64,000 bases of DNA. Origin: Aneurinibacillus thermoaerophilus (GTDB lineage: Bacteria; Bacillota; Bacilli; Aneurinibacillales; Aneurinibacillaceae). Shown in pieces: positions 25,798 to 35,643 of this stretch. Location of the stretch: assembly GCF_900099925.1 (NCBI RefSeq), contig NZ_FNDE01000001.1, forward strand, positions 172,831 to 236,830, in the 5' to 3' direction. The notes beneath the pieces are model-generated. The model was not told the origin of the DNA, did no database searches, and saw nothing but the letters and a program-made list of their open reading frames with translations. Both the position numbers and the translations under genes were made by a program. Position 1 is the first letter of the stretch. Each line of letters opens with the position of its first letter.

Positions 25798-26298
25798 ATG
25801 GTTGAAATTTGGCTTTCCGGTCTTACTGTTGTTATGCTGCTGATAGTGCTGCGTCTTTTGAAAAACAGTGGGGGAGGATCGCAGAACACGGCAGATGAAG
25901 AGAGGCTTCAAACATTGATCACCGAGTTTGATCAAGAAAATAAGGAGCTTGTACGTTCGATTGCCCAGTTAAAACGGACGACGGATTTAGAATTGACCGG
26001 AGTGAAAGAAGAACTGAAAACGCTTCAGGAACAAGTAAAGGCGCTTACGAGGCAAAATGAGCAGTTGCGACAGTCGCTATCTTCGCTTCAATATCACCAT
26101 CAAGCTGGTCTTTCAAGTGGTGTAATGTTTTCCGGTTCGACTTCTATTCCTGTTTTTTTGAAGGATGACTACAAAGACATCCCCGATCTATACGTGCAGG
26201 GGATGTCTTCGCATGATATCGCCCGCAAGCTCGGGATCGGCAACGGAGAAGTTGAGATGGTATTGCAAATGTTGAAAAAACAAGGTTTTCTTTCCTAA
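25798..26298 (+). CDS. SwrB-like (DUF6115) single-pass membrane protein
   Basis: A protein of about 166 residues with an N-terminal membrane segment (LSGLTVVMLLIVLRLL), a coiled coil of about 80 residues (about 45-100) and a C-terminal HTH-like end (SSHDIARKLGIGNGEVEMVL). The same design and operon slot as SwrB (YlxL) of B. subtilis, which promotes flagellar export-gate activation. Sequence identity to SwrB cannot be judged here. ATGs at 25792 and 25798 are in frame; the second is better spaced from GGTG. A 111-base gap separates it from the gene before. Confidence 0.72.
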   Translation: MVEIWLSGLTVVMLLIVLRLLKNSGGGSQNTADEERLQTLITEFDQENKELVRSIAQLKRTTDLELTGVKEELKTLQEQVKALTRQNEQLRQSLSSLQYHHQAGLSSGVMFSGSTSIPVFLKDDYKDIPDLYVQGMSSHDIARKLGIGNGEVEMVLQMLKKQGFLS

Positions 26299-26343
26299 AA
26301 TATAGCCTTGCTTCATTTGTCATAAAATTTTCTTGACGGCTTG

Positions 26344-26372
26344 TTGCATTTTTTTAACACCTATGGTATATT
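26344..26372 (+). promoter_or_regulatory. Sigma-A type promoter for rpsB-tsf
   Basis: TTGCAT (26344-26349) and TATATT (26367-26372) are separated by 17 bases. The 205-base gap between the SwrB-like gene and rpsB otherwise holds a leader in which GTGT (26381-26384) can pair with ACAC (26391-26394) and GGTGAG (26410-26415) with a downstream CTCATC. Confidence 0.6.
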
Positions 26373-26503
26373 TACAGACGGTGTAAAAATACACACGTTC
26401 TTCAATTTGGGTGAGGGTGCTTGCGCTTTCAGGTGTGAGTCTCATCTAAAAATGCGAAGGGCGGAGGAATTTTTAAAAACCATTTAAGGAGGTGTCGTTG
26501 AAG

Positions 26504-27214
26504 ATGGCAGTAATTTCTATGAAGCAATTACTGGAAGCCGGTGTACACTTTGGTCACCAGACTCGTCGTTGGAACCCAAAGATGGCCCGCTATATCTTCA
26601 CGGAGCGTAACGGAATTTATATCATTGACCTGCAAAAAACTGTGAAAAAAGTGGAGGAAGCATACAACTTTGTTCGTGAGTTGGCTGCTTCTGGAGGTAA
26701 AATCCTGTTTGTAGGTACAAAAAAGCAAGCGCAGGAATCTGTAGCTGAAGAAGCTGAACGCTGCGGTATGTACTACATCAACCAGCGCTGGTTAGGTGGT
26801 ACGCTGACGAACTTCGCTACAATCCAAAAACGCGTAGCACGTCTTCACCAACTGGAAGAAATGGAGAACGACGGCACTTTTGAAATTCTTCCGAAAAAAG
26901 AAGTGATTTTGCTTCGTAAAGAAAAAGAGCGCCTGGAGAAATTCCTCGGCGGTATTAGGAACATGAAAGAACTTCCGGATGCGATTTTCGTAATCGATCC
27001 CCGCAAAGAGCGCATTGCAGTTGCTGAAGCTCGCAAGCTTGGTATCCCGATCGTTGGTATCGTTGATACAAACTGTGATCCGGATGAAATTGATTACGTA
27101 ATTCCTGGTAACGATGACGCGATTCGCGCTGTGAAACTGCTCACTGCAAAAATGGCAGACGCGGTGCTCGAAGCGAACCAGGGTTCTGGTGAAGAGGTCG
27201 CAGCTACTGTATAA
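26504..27214 (+). CDS. rpsB: 30S ribosomal protein S2
   Basis: Standard S2 of 236 residues ([56 protein letters not shown]). The ATG at 26504 sits 9 bases after a strong AAGGAGGTG; an upstream GTG inside that site is rejected. S2 assembles late into the 30S subunit and helps anchor S1-like functions. It pairs with tsf, as in most bacteria. Confidence 0.98.
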   Translation: MAVISMKQLLEAGVHFGHQTRRWNPKMARYIFTERNGIYIIDLQKTVKKVEEAYNFVRELAASGGKILFVGTKKQAQESVAEEAERCGMYYINQRWLGGTLTNFATIQKRVARLHQLEEMENDGTFEILPKKEVILLRKEKERLEKFLGGIRNMKELPDAIFVIDPRKERIAVAEARKLGIPIVGIVDTNCDPDEIDYVIPGNDDAIRAVKLLTAKMADAVLEANQGSGEEVAATV

Positions 27215-27230
27215 GTTCCGCAAGCAATGT

Positions 27231-27270
27231 AAGGGTGGGCGGAGGGTGTAACCTTTCTCCACCCTTTTGT
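27231..27270 (+). terminator. Terminator/attenuator between rpsB and tsf
   Basis: AAGGGTGG (27231-27238) pairs with CCACCCTT (27259-27266), with extra inner pairs, and is followed by TTGTT. It probably lowers tsf relative to rpsB. Confidence 0.75.
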
Positions 27271-27348
27271 TACACTAAGAACATGAAGCACAACATAAGT
27301 GTATCCTTTTATTTTCTGAACATAACTAAGGTGTAGGAGGATTTTCTC

Positions 27349-28236
27349 ATGGCGATTACTGCAAGCATGGTAAAAGAACTGCGCGAAAGAACAGGCGCGG
27401 GCATGATGGATTGTAAAAAAGCGCTGCAAGAAGCGAATGGAGACATGGAAAAAGCGATTGACATTCTTCGTGAGAAAGGAATCGCAAAAGCCGCGAAAAA
27501 ATCTGACCGGATCGCTGCCGAGGGTCTCACTGCTGTGGCTGTTCAGGGAAATGCGGCTTGCATTGTAGAGGTAAACTCTGAAACAGATTTCGTAGCTAAG
27601 AATGAACAATTTCAAAGCTTTGTAAAAGACATTACAGAACATCTTTTGAGCCAGCGTCCGACGAACGTAGAGGAAGCGCTTGAACAACCGTTCAAGGGAG
27701 AAGGCGCAAAACTGCAAGATGTGCTGAATGAGAAAATCGCTACCATTGGCGAAAACATGAACATTCGCCGTTTTGAAATTCTTGAGAAGCCGGAAGGTAA
27801 TCTGTTCGGGCAATATTTACATATGGGTGGCCGCATCGGCGTGCTGGTTGAACTTGCAAACACGACAAATGAAGAATTGGCCAAAGATATTGCGATGCAA
27901 ATCGCGGCTGCGCGTCCGACTTACGTAACTCGCGACCAAGTAGACGCGAAAGAACTTGAAAGAGAACGTGAAGTTTTGACAGCGCAAGCGCTTAACGAAG
28001 GCAAACCGGAAAATATTGTGCAAAAAATGGTGGAAGGCCGCCTGAACAAGTATTATGAAGAAGTTTGCCTTGTCGAGCAAGCATTCGTGAAAGATCCTGA
28101 TAAGAAAGTAAAAGATTTGCTGAAAGCTGAAAACGCGGAAGTTGTGCGTTTCGTTCGCTATGAAGTGGGCGAGGGCATCGAGAAAAAAGCTGATAACTTC
28201 GTGGAAGAAGTAATGGCGCAAACGAAAAAACAATAA
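27349..28236 (+). CDS. tsf: Elongation factor Ts
   Basis: A 295-residue EF-Ts, the guanine nucleotide exchange factor for EF-Tu. The N-terminal UBA-like domain and signature are present ([36 protein letters not shown]). TAGGAGG precedes the ATG. Confidence 0.98.
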   Translation: MAITASMVKELRERTGAGMMDCKKALQEANGDMEKAIDILREKGIAKAAKKSDRIAAEGLTAVAVQGNAACIVEVNSETDFVAKNEQFQSFVKDITEHLLSQRPTNVEEALEQPFKGEGAKLQDVLNEKIATIGENMNIRRFEILEKPEGNLFGQYLHMGGRIGVLVELANTTNEELAKDIAMQIAAARPTYVTRDQVDAKELEREREVLTAQALNEGKPENIVQKMVEGRLNKYYEEVCLVEQAFVKDPDKKVKDLLKAENAEVVRFVRYEVGEGIEKKADNFVEEVMAQTKKQ

Positions 28237-28249
28237 TGCCTAATGACCG

Positions 28250-28280
28250 AATAGGGAACACACCGTGTTCCCTATTTTAT
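28250..28280 (+). terminator. Terminator after tsf
   Basis: A perfect 12-bp stem, AATAGGGAACAC (28250-28261) with GTGTTCCCTATT (28265-28276), with a 3-base loop and TTAT after it. Confidence 0.88.
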
Positions 28281-28290
28281 AAACTGCTGA

Positions 28291-29073
<783 letters not shown>

Positions 29074-29078
29074 CGACG

Positions 29079-29636
29079 ATGCCACAGCAAGTAATAAAAG
29101 AAGCCGAAGAAAGAATGGATAAAGCGATCGCTTCTTTAAAACGCGAGTTGTCAACTCTGCGTGCCGGTAGAGCGACTCCGGCTTTGCTTGATAAAGTAAT
29201 GGTTGATTACTACGGCTCTCAAGTACCGGTGAACCAGACTGCGAATATTAGTACGCCGGAGCCGCGCTTGATTGTTATCCAGCCGTGGGAAAAAAGCATG
29301 CTGGGACCGATTGAAAAAGCGATTCTTAAATCCGAACTTGGATTGACGCCGACAAACGACGGAAACGTCATCCGTATCGCGATTCCGCCGTTAACAGAAC
29401 AACGCCGGACGGAGCTGGTGAAACTGGCGAAAAAAGAGGGCGAGGAAGCGAAAATCGCCATCCGCAACATTCGCCGAGATGCCAACGATGCAATTAAGAA
29501 AATGGAGAAAAACGGCGAAATTACGGAAGACGACATGAAGCATAATCAGGATTTGGTGCAAAAAGTAACGGATAAACATGTGAATCTGGTGGATCAAATC
29601 GTTTCTGAAAAAGAAAAAGAAATCATGGAAGTGTAA
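29079..29636 (+). CDS. frr: Ribosome recycling factor
   Basis: A 185-residue RRF, which with EF-G splits post-termination ribosomes. Signatures: [35 protein letters not shown] and [18 protein letters not shown] precedes the ATG; the gene begins 5 bases after pyrH. Confidence 0.98.
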   Translation: MPQQVIKEAEERMDKAIASLKRELSTLRAGRATPALLDKVMVDYYGSQVPVNQTANISTPEPRLIVIQPWEKSMLGPIEKAILKSELGLTPTNDGNVIRIAIPPLTEQRRTELVKLAKKEGEEAKIAIRNIRRDANDAIKKMEKNGEITEDDMKHNQDLVQKVTDKHVNLVDQIVSEKEKEIMEV

Positions 29637-29641
29637 CGCGT

Positions 29642-29668
29642 AAACCCCCTCTTCGATGAGGGGGTTTA
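29642..29668 (+). terminator. Terminator after frr
   Basis: AAACCCCCTC (29642-29651) pairs perfectly with GAGGGGGTTT (29658-29667) around a 6-base loop. The T-tract is the three T of the stem itself, so termination may be partial. Confidence 0.75.
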
Positions 29669-29700
29669 TGATATATTCCTTTGTACGGGGGAACGTACGT

Positions 29701-30477
29701 ATGCTTAATAAACTAACCAGGTGGATGCAAAGAAGTGAAGAAGATTCTCTGCCGGGCGAATGGAATCTGAACCCGCATAACATTCCGAAGCATGTGGCCA
29801 TTATCATGGATGGAAACGGCAGATGGGCGAAGCAGCGCGCTTTGCCGCGCGTAGCTGGGCATCGAGCCGGGATGAAGACAGTGAAAGAAATTACGAAAGC
29901 AGCGGACGAAATTGGGATTGAAGTGCTGACGTTGTACGCTTTTTCAACGGAGAATTGGAAGCGCCCCGCGGATGAAGTTGAATATTTGATGCGCCTGCCA
30001 CAGGAGTATCTGGCAACAGAACTGAAAGAACTGATTGAGCGCAATGTGCAGGTGCGCATGGTGGGATATGAGGAAAGTCTCCCCGAATATACGTTGAAAG
30101 CGGTTCGTGAAGCAAGGGAAAAAACACGCCACAATACCGGGCTGATTTTGAATTTTGCGCTGAATTACGGTAGCCGTGCGGAAATGGTCACGGCCGTGAA
30201 GCAAATCGTGCAGGAAGTGCAAGAAGGTAAATTGGATATAGAGCAGATTAATGAAGAGATGTTTGGCTCTTACCTGACTACAAGAGGACTGCCTGATCCT
30301 GACTTGCTTATCAGAACAAGCGGCGAGCTTCGTCTGAGTAATTTTATGCTATGGCAGCTTGCGTACAGTGAATTCTGGTTTAGCGACGTGTATTGGCCTG
30401 ATTTTTCCCGGAACCATTTTTTTGAGGCTATTAAAGCGTATCAGCAGCGCAACAGAAGATACGGAGCGCTAACGTAA
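29701..30477 (+). CDS. uppS: Undecaprenyl diphosphate synthase
   Basis: A 258-residue cis-prenyltransferase making the C55 lipid carrier precursor for wall polymers. The catalytic Asp is in VAIIMDGNGRWAK (near residue 35), with GHRAGMKTVKEI and DLLIRTSGELRLSNF following. The ATG at 29701 follows GGGGGAA; an upstream in-frame ATG at 29656 lies inside the frr terminator and is rejected. Confidence 0.96.
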   Translation: MLNKLTRWMQRSEEDSLPGEWNLNPHNIPKHVAIIMDGNGRWAKQRALPRVAGHRAGMKTVKEITKAADEIGIEVLTLYAFSTENWKRPADEVEYLMRLPQEYLATELKELIERNVQVRMVGYEESLPEYTLKAVREAREKTRHNTGLILNFALNYGSRAEMVTAVKQIVQEVQEGKLDIEQINEEMFGSYLTTRGLPDPDLLIRTSGELRLSNFMLWQLAYSEFWFSDVYWPDFSRNHFFEAIKAYQQRNRRYGALT

Positions 30478-30508
30478 CAGCGGGCGCGCCGGATAAGAGG
30501 TGGAACGC

Positions 30509-31285
30509 TTGAAAACACGGGTAATTACAGGGATTTTTGGAGGGGCAGGCTTTCTTCTTGTTGTTTATCAGGGGGGAATTTGGTATACTGCCCTTGTTTT
30601 TTTTCTTGCTACGCTTGCATATTATGAGCTCATTTGCATGAACCGAATCCGCCTGGTGGATTGGCATGGGCTGACAGGCCTTGTTTTTCTTTGGGTTTTG
30701 CTTTTCCCAAATGTAGTATGGGATGAAAAAATGTTGCGCGGCGATGTCGTGTTCCTGTTTGTATTAGCGTTTTTGTTTATTACCGTTGCCTCTAAAAACC
30801 GTGTCGAATACCACCAGGTCGCTTACCTTTTGTTTAGCGCGTTTTATTTGGGCATCGGGTTCCATTTTATGAATGAAACCCGGATTACAAACGGGCTGAT
30901 GGTGACACTGGCTATTTTATTCAGTACGTGGGCGACGGACACAGGCGCCTACTTCGTCGGAAAAGCGCGGGGAAAAACGAAGCTATGGCCATCTATCAGC
31001 CCGAACAAAACGGTGGAAGGTGCCCTTGGCGGAGTGATATTGGCTATTCTTACGATGGTTATTTTTTCCCTCGTAACAGATTCACTGACGCTTCCGCGCG
31101 CTGTGCTGATCGCATTTATTATTTCGATAAGCGGCCAGATTGGTGATCTAATGGAATCGGCCATCAAGCGTACGCTGAACGTTAAGGACTCGGGTACAAT
31201 TCTGCCCGGTCATGGGGGCGTGCTTGACAGGTTTGACAGTTTAATCATTGTCTTCCCTGTTCTGCATTTGCTTCATTTGTTATAA
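30509..31285 (+). CDS. cdsA: CDP-diglyceride synthetase
   Basis: A 258-residue polytopic enzyme that forms CDP-diacylglycerol from CTP and phosphatidate, the branch point of phospholipid synthesis. Many membrane helices and the family signature [20 protein letters not shown] near the C-terminus are present. A TTG at 30509 with AAGAGGTGG just upstream is preferred over a GTG at 30500, which falls within that site. Confidence 0.95.
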   Translation: MKTRVITGIFGGAGFLLVVYQGGIWYTALVFFLATLAYYELICMNRIRLVDWHGLTGLVFLWVLLFPNVVWDEKMLRGDVVFLFVLAFLFITVASKNRVEYHQVAYLLFSAFYLGIGFHFMNETRITNGLMVTLAILFSTWATDTGAYFVGKARGKTKLWPSISPNKTVEGALGGVILAILTMVIFSLVTDSLTLPRAVLIAFIISISGQIGDLMESAIKRTLNVKDSGTILPGHGGVLDRFDSLIIVFPVLHLLHLL

Positions 31286-31331
31286 AATGAGAAAAAGAGA
31301 GAAAGAAGGTAGACCATCCATAGGAGGAAAT

Positions 31332-32480
31332 ATGAAAAAAATCGCCATCCTAGGTTCTACAGGATCAATAGGGACACAGGCGCTCGATGTGGTACGGCAG
31401 CATCCGGAGCGCTTTTCCGTTGCGGCACTCGCGGCGGGACAAAACATTGGGCTTTTGGCCGAGCAGGCCAGAGAATTTAAGCCGCGTATTGTTTCGGTAA
31501 GTACAAAAGAACTGGCTGAAAACATTAAACTGCAACTGCCTTCTGAAATTCAGGTAACATGGGGAGAAGAAGGAGCCTTTGCTGTAGCGACTCATCCTGA
31601 CGCAACTTTTGTCATTTCTGCTATGGTAGGCAGCGCAGGTCTAGCGCCGACGCTCGCCGCCATTGAAGCGGGGAAGTGCATTGGCCTGGCCAATAAGGAA
31701 ACGCTGGTTACCGCCGGCCATATTGTGATGCAAAAAGCGAAAACGCGTGACGTTTCCGTCATTCCGATAGATAGCGAGCATTCCGCCATTTTCCAATGTT
31801 TACAGGGAGAAGATAGAAGGACGATAAAACGCCTGATTATTACTGCATCTGGCGGATCTTTTCGCGATTTAAGCCGGGATCAGCTTCGGAATGTAACCGT
31901 GGAACAGGCGCTTGCCCATCCAAATTGGAGCATGGGGGCTAAAATTACAATCGATTCGGCTACAATGATGAATAAAGGGCTGGAGATTATCGAAGCCCAC
32001 TGGCTGTTTGATTTGCCGTACTCGAAAATCGACACGATTCTCCATAAAGAAAGCATTATTCATTCCATGGTGGAGTTTACGGATCGAGCGGTAATGGCCC
32101 AGCTGGGGACACCCGATATGCGCATTCCGATTCAATATGCGCTTAGCTATCCAGAAAGGGTGCCGCTGGAAACGGAACCGTTAGACCTCGTAAAAATTTC
32201 TAGCCTTCATTTTGCGACGCTGGATTTTGAGCGTTACCCCTGTCTTCGTTTTGCTTATGAAGCGGGCCGAATAGGCGGTACGATGCCGACTGTGTTGAAC
32301 GCTGCTAATGAAGTCGCAGTAGCGAGATTTTTACGTAAGGAAATTCCGTTTCTGGCCATTGAGGATACGATCGCGCACGTGATGGCAAAGCACCAGGTCG
32401 CGGAACATCCGAACCTGGATGAGATTTTTGAGGCGGACATGTGGGCGCGTCAGGTAGCGACGCAGTATCAACCGGTCTAA
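31332..32480 (+). CDS. dxr: 1-Deoxy-D-xylulose 5-phosphate reductoisomerase
   Basis: A 382-residue enzyme of the MEP isoprenoid pathway, making MEP with NADPH. The NADPH loop ([20 protein letters not shown]), the metal site ([16 protein letters not shown]) and the flexible-loop region ([20 protein letters not shown]) are present. The ATG at 31332 follows AGGAGG; the longer frame starting inside cdsA is rejected. Confidence 0.97.
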   Translation: MKKIAILGSTGSIGTQALDVVRQHPERFSVAALAAGQNIGLLAEQAREFKPRIVSVSTKELAENIKLQLPSEIQVTWGEEGAFAVATHPDATFVISAMVGSAGLAPTLAAIEAGKCIGLANKETLVTAGHIVMQKAKTRDVSVIPIDSEHSAIFQCLQGEDRRTIKRLIITASGGSFRDLSRDQLRNVTVEQALAHPNWSMGAKITIDSATMMNKGLEIIEAHWLFDLPYSKIDTILHKESIIHSMVEFTDRAVMAQLGTPDMRIPIQYALSYPERVPLETEPLDLVKISSLHFATLDFERYPCLRFAYEAGRIGGTMPTVLNAANEVAVARFLRKEIPFLAIEDTIAHVMAKHQVAEHPNLDEIFEADMWARQVATQYQPV

Positions 32481-32516
32481 TGGAAAGGTCAAACAATCAG
32501 GAAAGGTGGAACCCCG

Positions 32517-33752
32517 TTGGTACAAGTTTTAGCCATTGTTCTTGTGTTCGGACTGTTAGTGTTTATTCATGAGTTAGGACATCTTCTTCTTGCCAAACGC
32601 GCAGGAATTTTATGTCGAGAATTCGCCATTGGCATGGGGCCGAAATTGTTTTCGTTTGTAAAGGGCGAAACGCGGTATACGCTTCGCCTGCTGCCGATTG
32701 GCGGATTCGTGCGCATGGCCGGAGAGGATCCGGAAGTGATTGAGATTCATCACGGACAAGATGTAGGCCTTACGTTTGACAAAGACGGGAAAGTGACGCA
32801 CATTATTCTTACGAACATCCGCAATCACCCGGAAGCGACTGTAGTGACGGTGAAAGAAGCTGATTTGGAGCATCAGCTGTTGATCCGGGGGATAGAGGAC
32901 GGGGAAGAAGTGAGTTATCCTGTCCATCCGAAAGCGGTGATTTTGCAGCATAACCAAGAGACGCAGATCGCGCCTTATGATCGTCAGTTTGGCAGCAAAA
33001 CGGTAGGACAACGCGCGGCTGCCATTTTTGCAGGACCGCTGGCTAATTTTTTGCTTGCGTTTGTATTGCTTACTGGATTGGGACTGGCTTACGGCGTTCC
33101 TGTAGATAAACCGATCATCGGGCAGACGATCCCGGATCAGCCAGCGGCGCAGGCCGGCCTGAAACAAGGGGATAAAGTGCTGTCCGTGGCCGGCAAGCCG
33201 ATGAATACGTGGAAAGATATTGTTCAAATTGTGAGTGCATCACCCGGAAAAGAGCTAACTTTTGTTATTGAGCGAGAGGGAGAACAGTTTTCCGTGCCTG
33301 TTACCCCGGTGAAAGAGGGAGAGATCGGGAAGATCGGCGTGTATTCGCCGACATCCAAATCTCCGCTCGGCGCAGCCAAGTACGGGGCGGTAACGACATA
33401 CGAGTTTTCCAAATTGATTTACCAAATGCTTGGTAAATTGTTTACCGGTCAAGTTCCGGTACAGGAGCTGTCGGGGCCGGTGGGGATTTTCAATTATACC
33501 TACAAAGCAGCGGAAAACGGGCTTGTCGTTCTTGTTCAGTGGGCGGCAGCGCTTAGTGTGAACTTAGGGATCATGAATTTGCTTCCGTTGCCGGCGCTCG
33601 ATGGAGGAAGGCTGGTGTTTATTGGGATTGAAGCGTTGCGGGGACGACCGATTGACCCGCAAAAAGAAGGCATGGTTCATTTCCTTGGCTTTGCTTTCCT
33701 AATGGTGCTTATTCTCGTGGTAACATGGAACGACATTCAACGTTTCTTTTAA
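32517..33752 (+). CDS. rseP: RseP/RasP site-2 zinc metalloprotease
   Basis: A 411-residue intramembrane protease cleaving anti-sigma factors and signal peptide remnants. The zinc motif HELGH (residues 18-22), a PDZ domain (about 200-275, PAAQAGLKQGDKVLSVAGKP) and the C-terminal LDG motif (PLPALDGGRLVF) are all present. The start is TTG at 32517, 6 bases after GAAAGGTGG. It follows dxr as in B. subtilis. Confidence 0.96.
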   Translation: MVQVLAIVLVFGLLVFIHELGHLLLAKRAGILCREFAIGMGPKLFSFVKGETRYTLRLLPIGGFVRMAGEDPEVIEIHHGQDVGLTFDKDGKVTHIILTNIRNHPEATVVTVKEADLEHQLLIRGIEDGEEVSYPVHPKAVILQHNQETQIAPYDRQFGSKTVGQRAAAIFAGPLANFLLAFVLLTGLGLAYGVPVDKPIIGQTIPDQPAAQAGLKQGDKVLSVAGKPMNTWKDIVQIVSASPGKELTFVIEREGEQFSVPVTPVKEGEIGKIGVYSPTSKSPLGAAKYGAVTTYEFSKLIYQMLGKLFTGQVPVQELSGPVGIFNYTYKAAENGLVVLVQWAAALSVNLGIMNLLPLPALDGGRLVFIGIEALRGRPIDPQKEGMVHFLGFAFLMVLILVVTWNDIQRFF

Positions 33753-33754
33753 TA

Positions 33755-33837
33755 AAACCATCATGGTTTGTCAGTTACAAGCCCCGGTATGAAAGCAACA
33801 TATTCATGCTGTCATCCATTTTCACAGAAGTTACAAG
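33755..33837 (+). other. rseP-proS gap: small hairpin and direct repeat
   Basis: AAACCA-TCA-TGGTTT (33755-33769) is a 6-bp hairpin without a T-run. AGTTACAAG occurs twice, at 33773-33781 and 33829-33837, 56 bases apart. No T-box or promoter is evident; meaning unknown. Confidence 0.35.
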
Positions 33838-33863
33838 TCGTATTTATGAGGAGGTAGAGTGTT

Positions 33864-35573
33864 GTGAAGCAATCCAAACTATTTCTCCCGACGCTTCGGG
33901 AGGTGCCGGCAGAGGCGGAAATTGCAAGCCACCAGCTAATGGTGCGCGCGGGGCTGATGCGTCAGCTTGTATCTGGCGTTTATACATATTTGCCGCTTGG
34001 ACTTAGAGTTCTGCGCAAGGTGCAGGAGATCGTCCGCGAAGAGATGGATAGAGCAGGTGCGCAGGAAATTTCCATGCCGGCCATTCAACCCGCTGAATTA
34101 TGGCAGGAAACAGGACGCTGGGATGCCTATGGCCCTGAATTAATGCGCCTCAAAGATCGCCATCATCGCGACTTTGTGCTCGGTCCGACGCATGAAGAGG
34201 TTGTGACCAGCCTTGTGCGGGATAACTTGAATACGTACAAAAAATTGCCGATTAACCTTTATCAAATTCAAACAAAATACCGTGACGAGGTGCGGCCACG
34301 CTTTGGGGTCATTCGTTCCCGCGAATTTATCATGAAGGACGCATACAGTTTTGATGTAAGCCGGGAAGGGTTGGACAAAAGCTACCAAAGCATGTACGAT
34401 GCGTACACCCGCATCTTTACGCGGGCCGGGCTTACATTCCGGGCGGTCGAAGCGGATGCGGGAGCCATTGGAGGCAAGGGCACGCATGAATTTATGGCGC
34501 TGTCTGAAATCGGGGAAGATACCATCGCCTATTGCACGTCTTGCGACTACGCGGCAAACCTTGAAAAGGCCGAAGTTGTGTACAAGCCTGTTGCAGAGCG
34601 TACTGTGACAGAAGCGCCGATGGAAAAAGTGCCGACACCGGGCGTGAAAACGATCGAACAACTAATGAATCATTTCAATATGGAAGCGCGTCAGTTTATT
34701 AAAGCGCTCGTCTTTAAAGCGGACGATCGCTTTGTTGTTGCCCTTGTGCGCGGGGATCATGAGCTGAACGATGTGAAACTGAAGAATCTTGTCGATGCCA
34801 ACGTGCTAGCGATGGCAACGGAAGAAGAAATGAAGAAACTAGGCATTCCGCTCGGCTTTGTCGGTCCGTTCCATCTGCCGGAGGGAGTGGAAGTGTACGC
34901 TGACCTCGCTGTGCAGGATATGGGAAGTGCGGTTGCGGGCGCAAACGAAAAAGACTACCACTATACACATGTGGTGCCAGGTCGCGATTTTACGGTACAA
35001 GCGTATGCGGATTTGCGCAATATTGTAGAGGGCGATGAATGTTCGCGCTGTGGCGGCCATATAGCGTTTGCACGCGGAATCGAAGTGGGTCATGTCTTCA
35101 AGCTAGGTACACGCTACAGCGAGAAGATGGGCGCAAAGTTCCTCGATGAGAATGGCAAAGAGCAACCGATGATTATGGGATGCTATGGTATCGGCATTTC
35201 TCGTATGGTGGCTGCGTGCGTGGAGCAGAACCATGACGAAAACGGTATTATTTGGCCTTGGTCGCTGGCGCCGTACCACATCCATGTTGTGCCGGTCAAT
35301 GTGAAAAATGAAGAACAAAAACAACTGGCAGAATCCATTTACGAAATGCTTGGGCGAGCGGGATATGAAGTGCTACTTGATGACCGTCCGGAGCGCGCTG
35401 GTGTAAAATTCAAAGACGCGGATCTCATCGGCTTGCCGATTCGTGTGACGGTGGGCGGCAAAGCCAGTGAGGGGATTGTGGAATGTAAGGTGCGTAAAAC
35501 CGGTGAAAGCCAGGATGTGCATGTGGACGAACTTTTGGCCCATATTCAACACTTTGCTACTTCACTACAATAA
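33864..35573 (+). CDS. proS: Prolyl-tRNA synthetase
   Basis: A 569-residue bacterial-type ProRS that charges tRNA-Pro. Class II motifs are visible: motif 1 region ([20 protein letters not shown]), motif 2 ([20 protein letters not shown]) and motif 3 ([20 protein letters not shown]). A central editing (INS) domain of about 180 residues and the C-terminal anticodon domain are intact. The start is GTG at 33864 behind GAGGAGGT. Confidence 0.97.
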   Translation: MKQSKLFLPTLREVPAEAEIASHQLMVRAGLMRQLVSGVYTYLPLGLRVLRKVQEIVREEMDRAGAQEISMPAIQPAELWQETGRWDAYGPELMRLKDRHHRDFVLGPTHEEVVTSLVRDNLNTYKKLPINLYQIQTKYRDEVRPRFGVIRSREFIMKDAYSFDVSREGLDKSYQSMYDAYTRIFTRAGLTFRAVEADAGAIGGKGTHEFMALSEIGEDTIAYCTSCDYAANLEKAEVVYKPVAERTVTEAPMEKVPTPGVKTIEQLMNHFNMEARQFIKALVFKADDRFVVALVRGDHELNDVKLKNLVDANVLAMATEEEMKKLGIPLGFVGPFHLPEGVEVYADLAVQDMGSAVAGANEKDYHYTHVVPGRDFTVQAYADLRNIVEGDECSRCGGHIAFARGIEVGHVFKLGTRYSEKMGAKFLDENGKEQPMIMGCYGIGISRMVAACVEQNHDENGIIWPWSLAPYHIHVVPVNVKNEEQKQLAESIYEMLGRAGYEVLLDDRPERAGVKFKDADLIGLPIRVTVGGKASEGIVECKVRKTGESQDVHVDELLAHIQHFATSLQ

Positions 35574-35591
35574 TAAATAAGAAGCGGACAG

Positions 35592-35613
35592 GGTACTCCT
35601 TTTTTGGGGTACC
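35592..35613 (+). other. Hairpin between proS and polC
   Basis: GGTACTCC (35592-35599) pairs with GGGGTACC (35606-35613), one G-U pair, around a loop of six T. No T-run follows, so termination is doubtful. Confidence 0.4.
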
Positions 35614-35643
35614 TGCTTACTCTTGCAGGAGGAAGGTGCTATC

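Noticed and set aside
29656..29700. Upstream in-frame start for uppS
   Set aside because: It falls inside the frr terminator hairpin; the ATG at 29701 has a proper ribosome site.
33753..33863. T-box riboswitch before proS
   Set aside because: The gap is too short and lacks the conserved T-box sequence and terminator.
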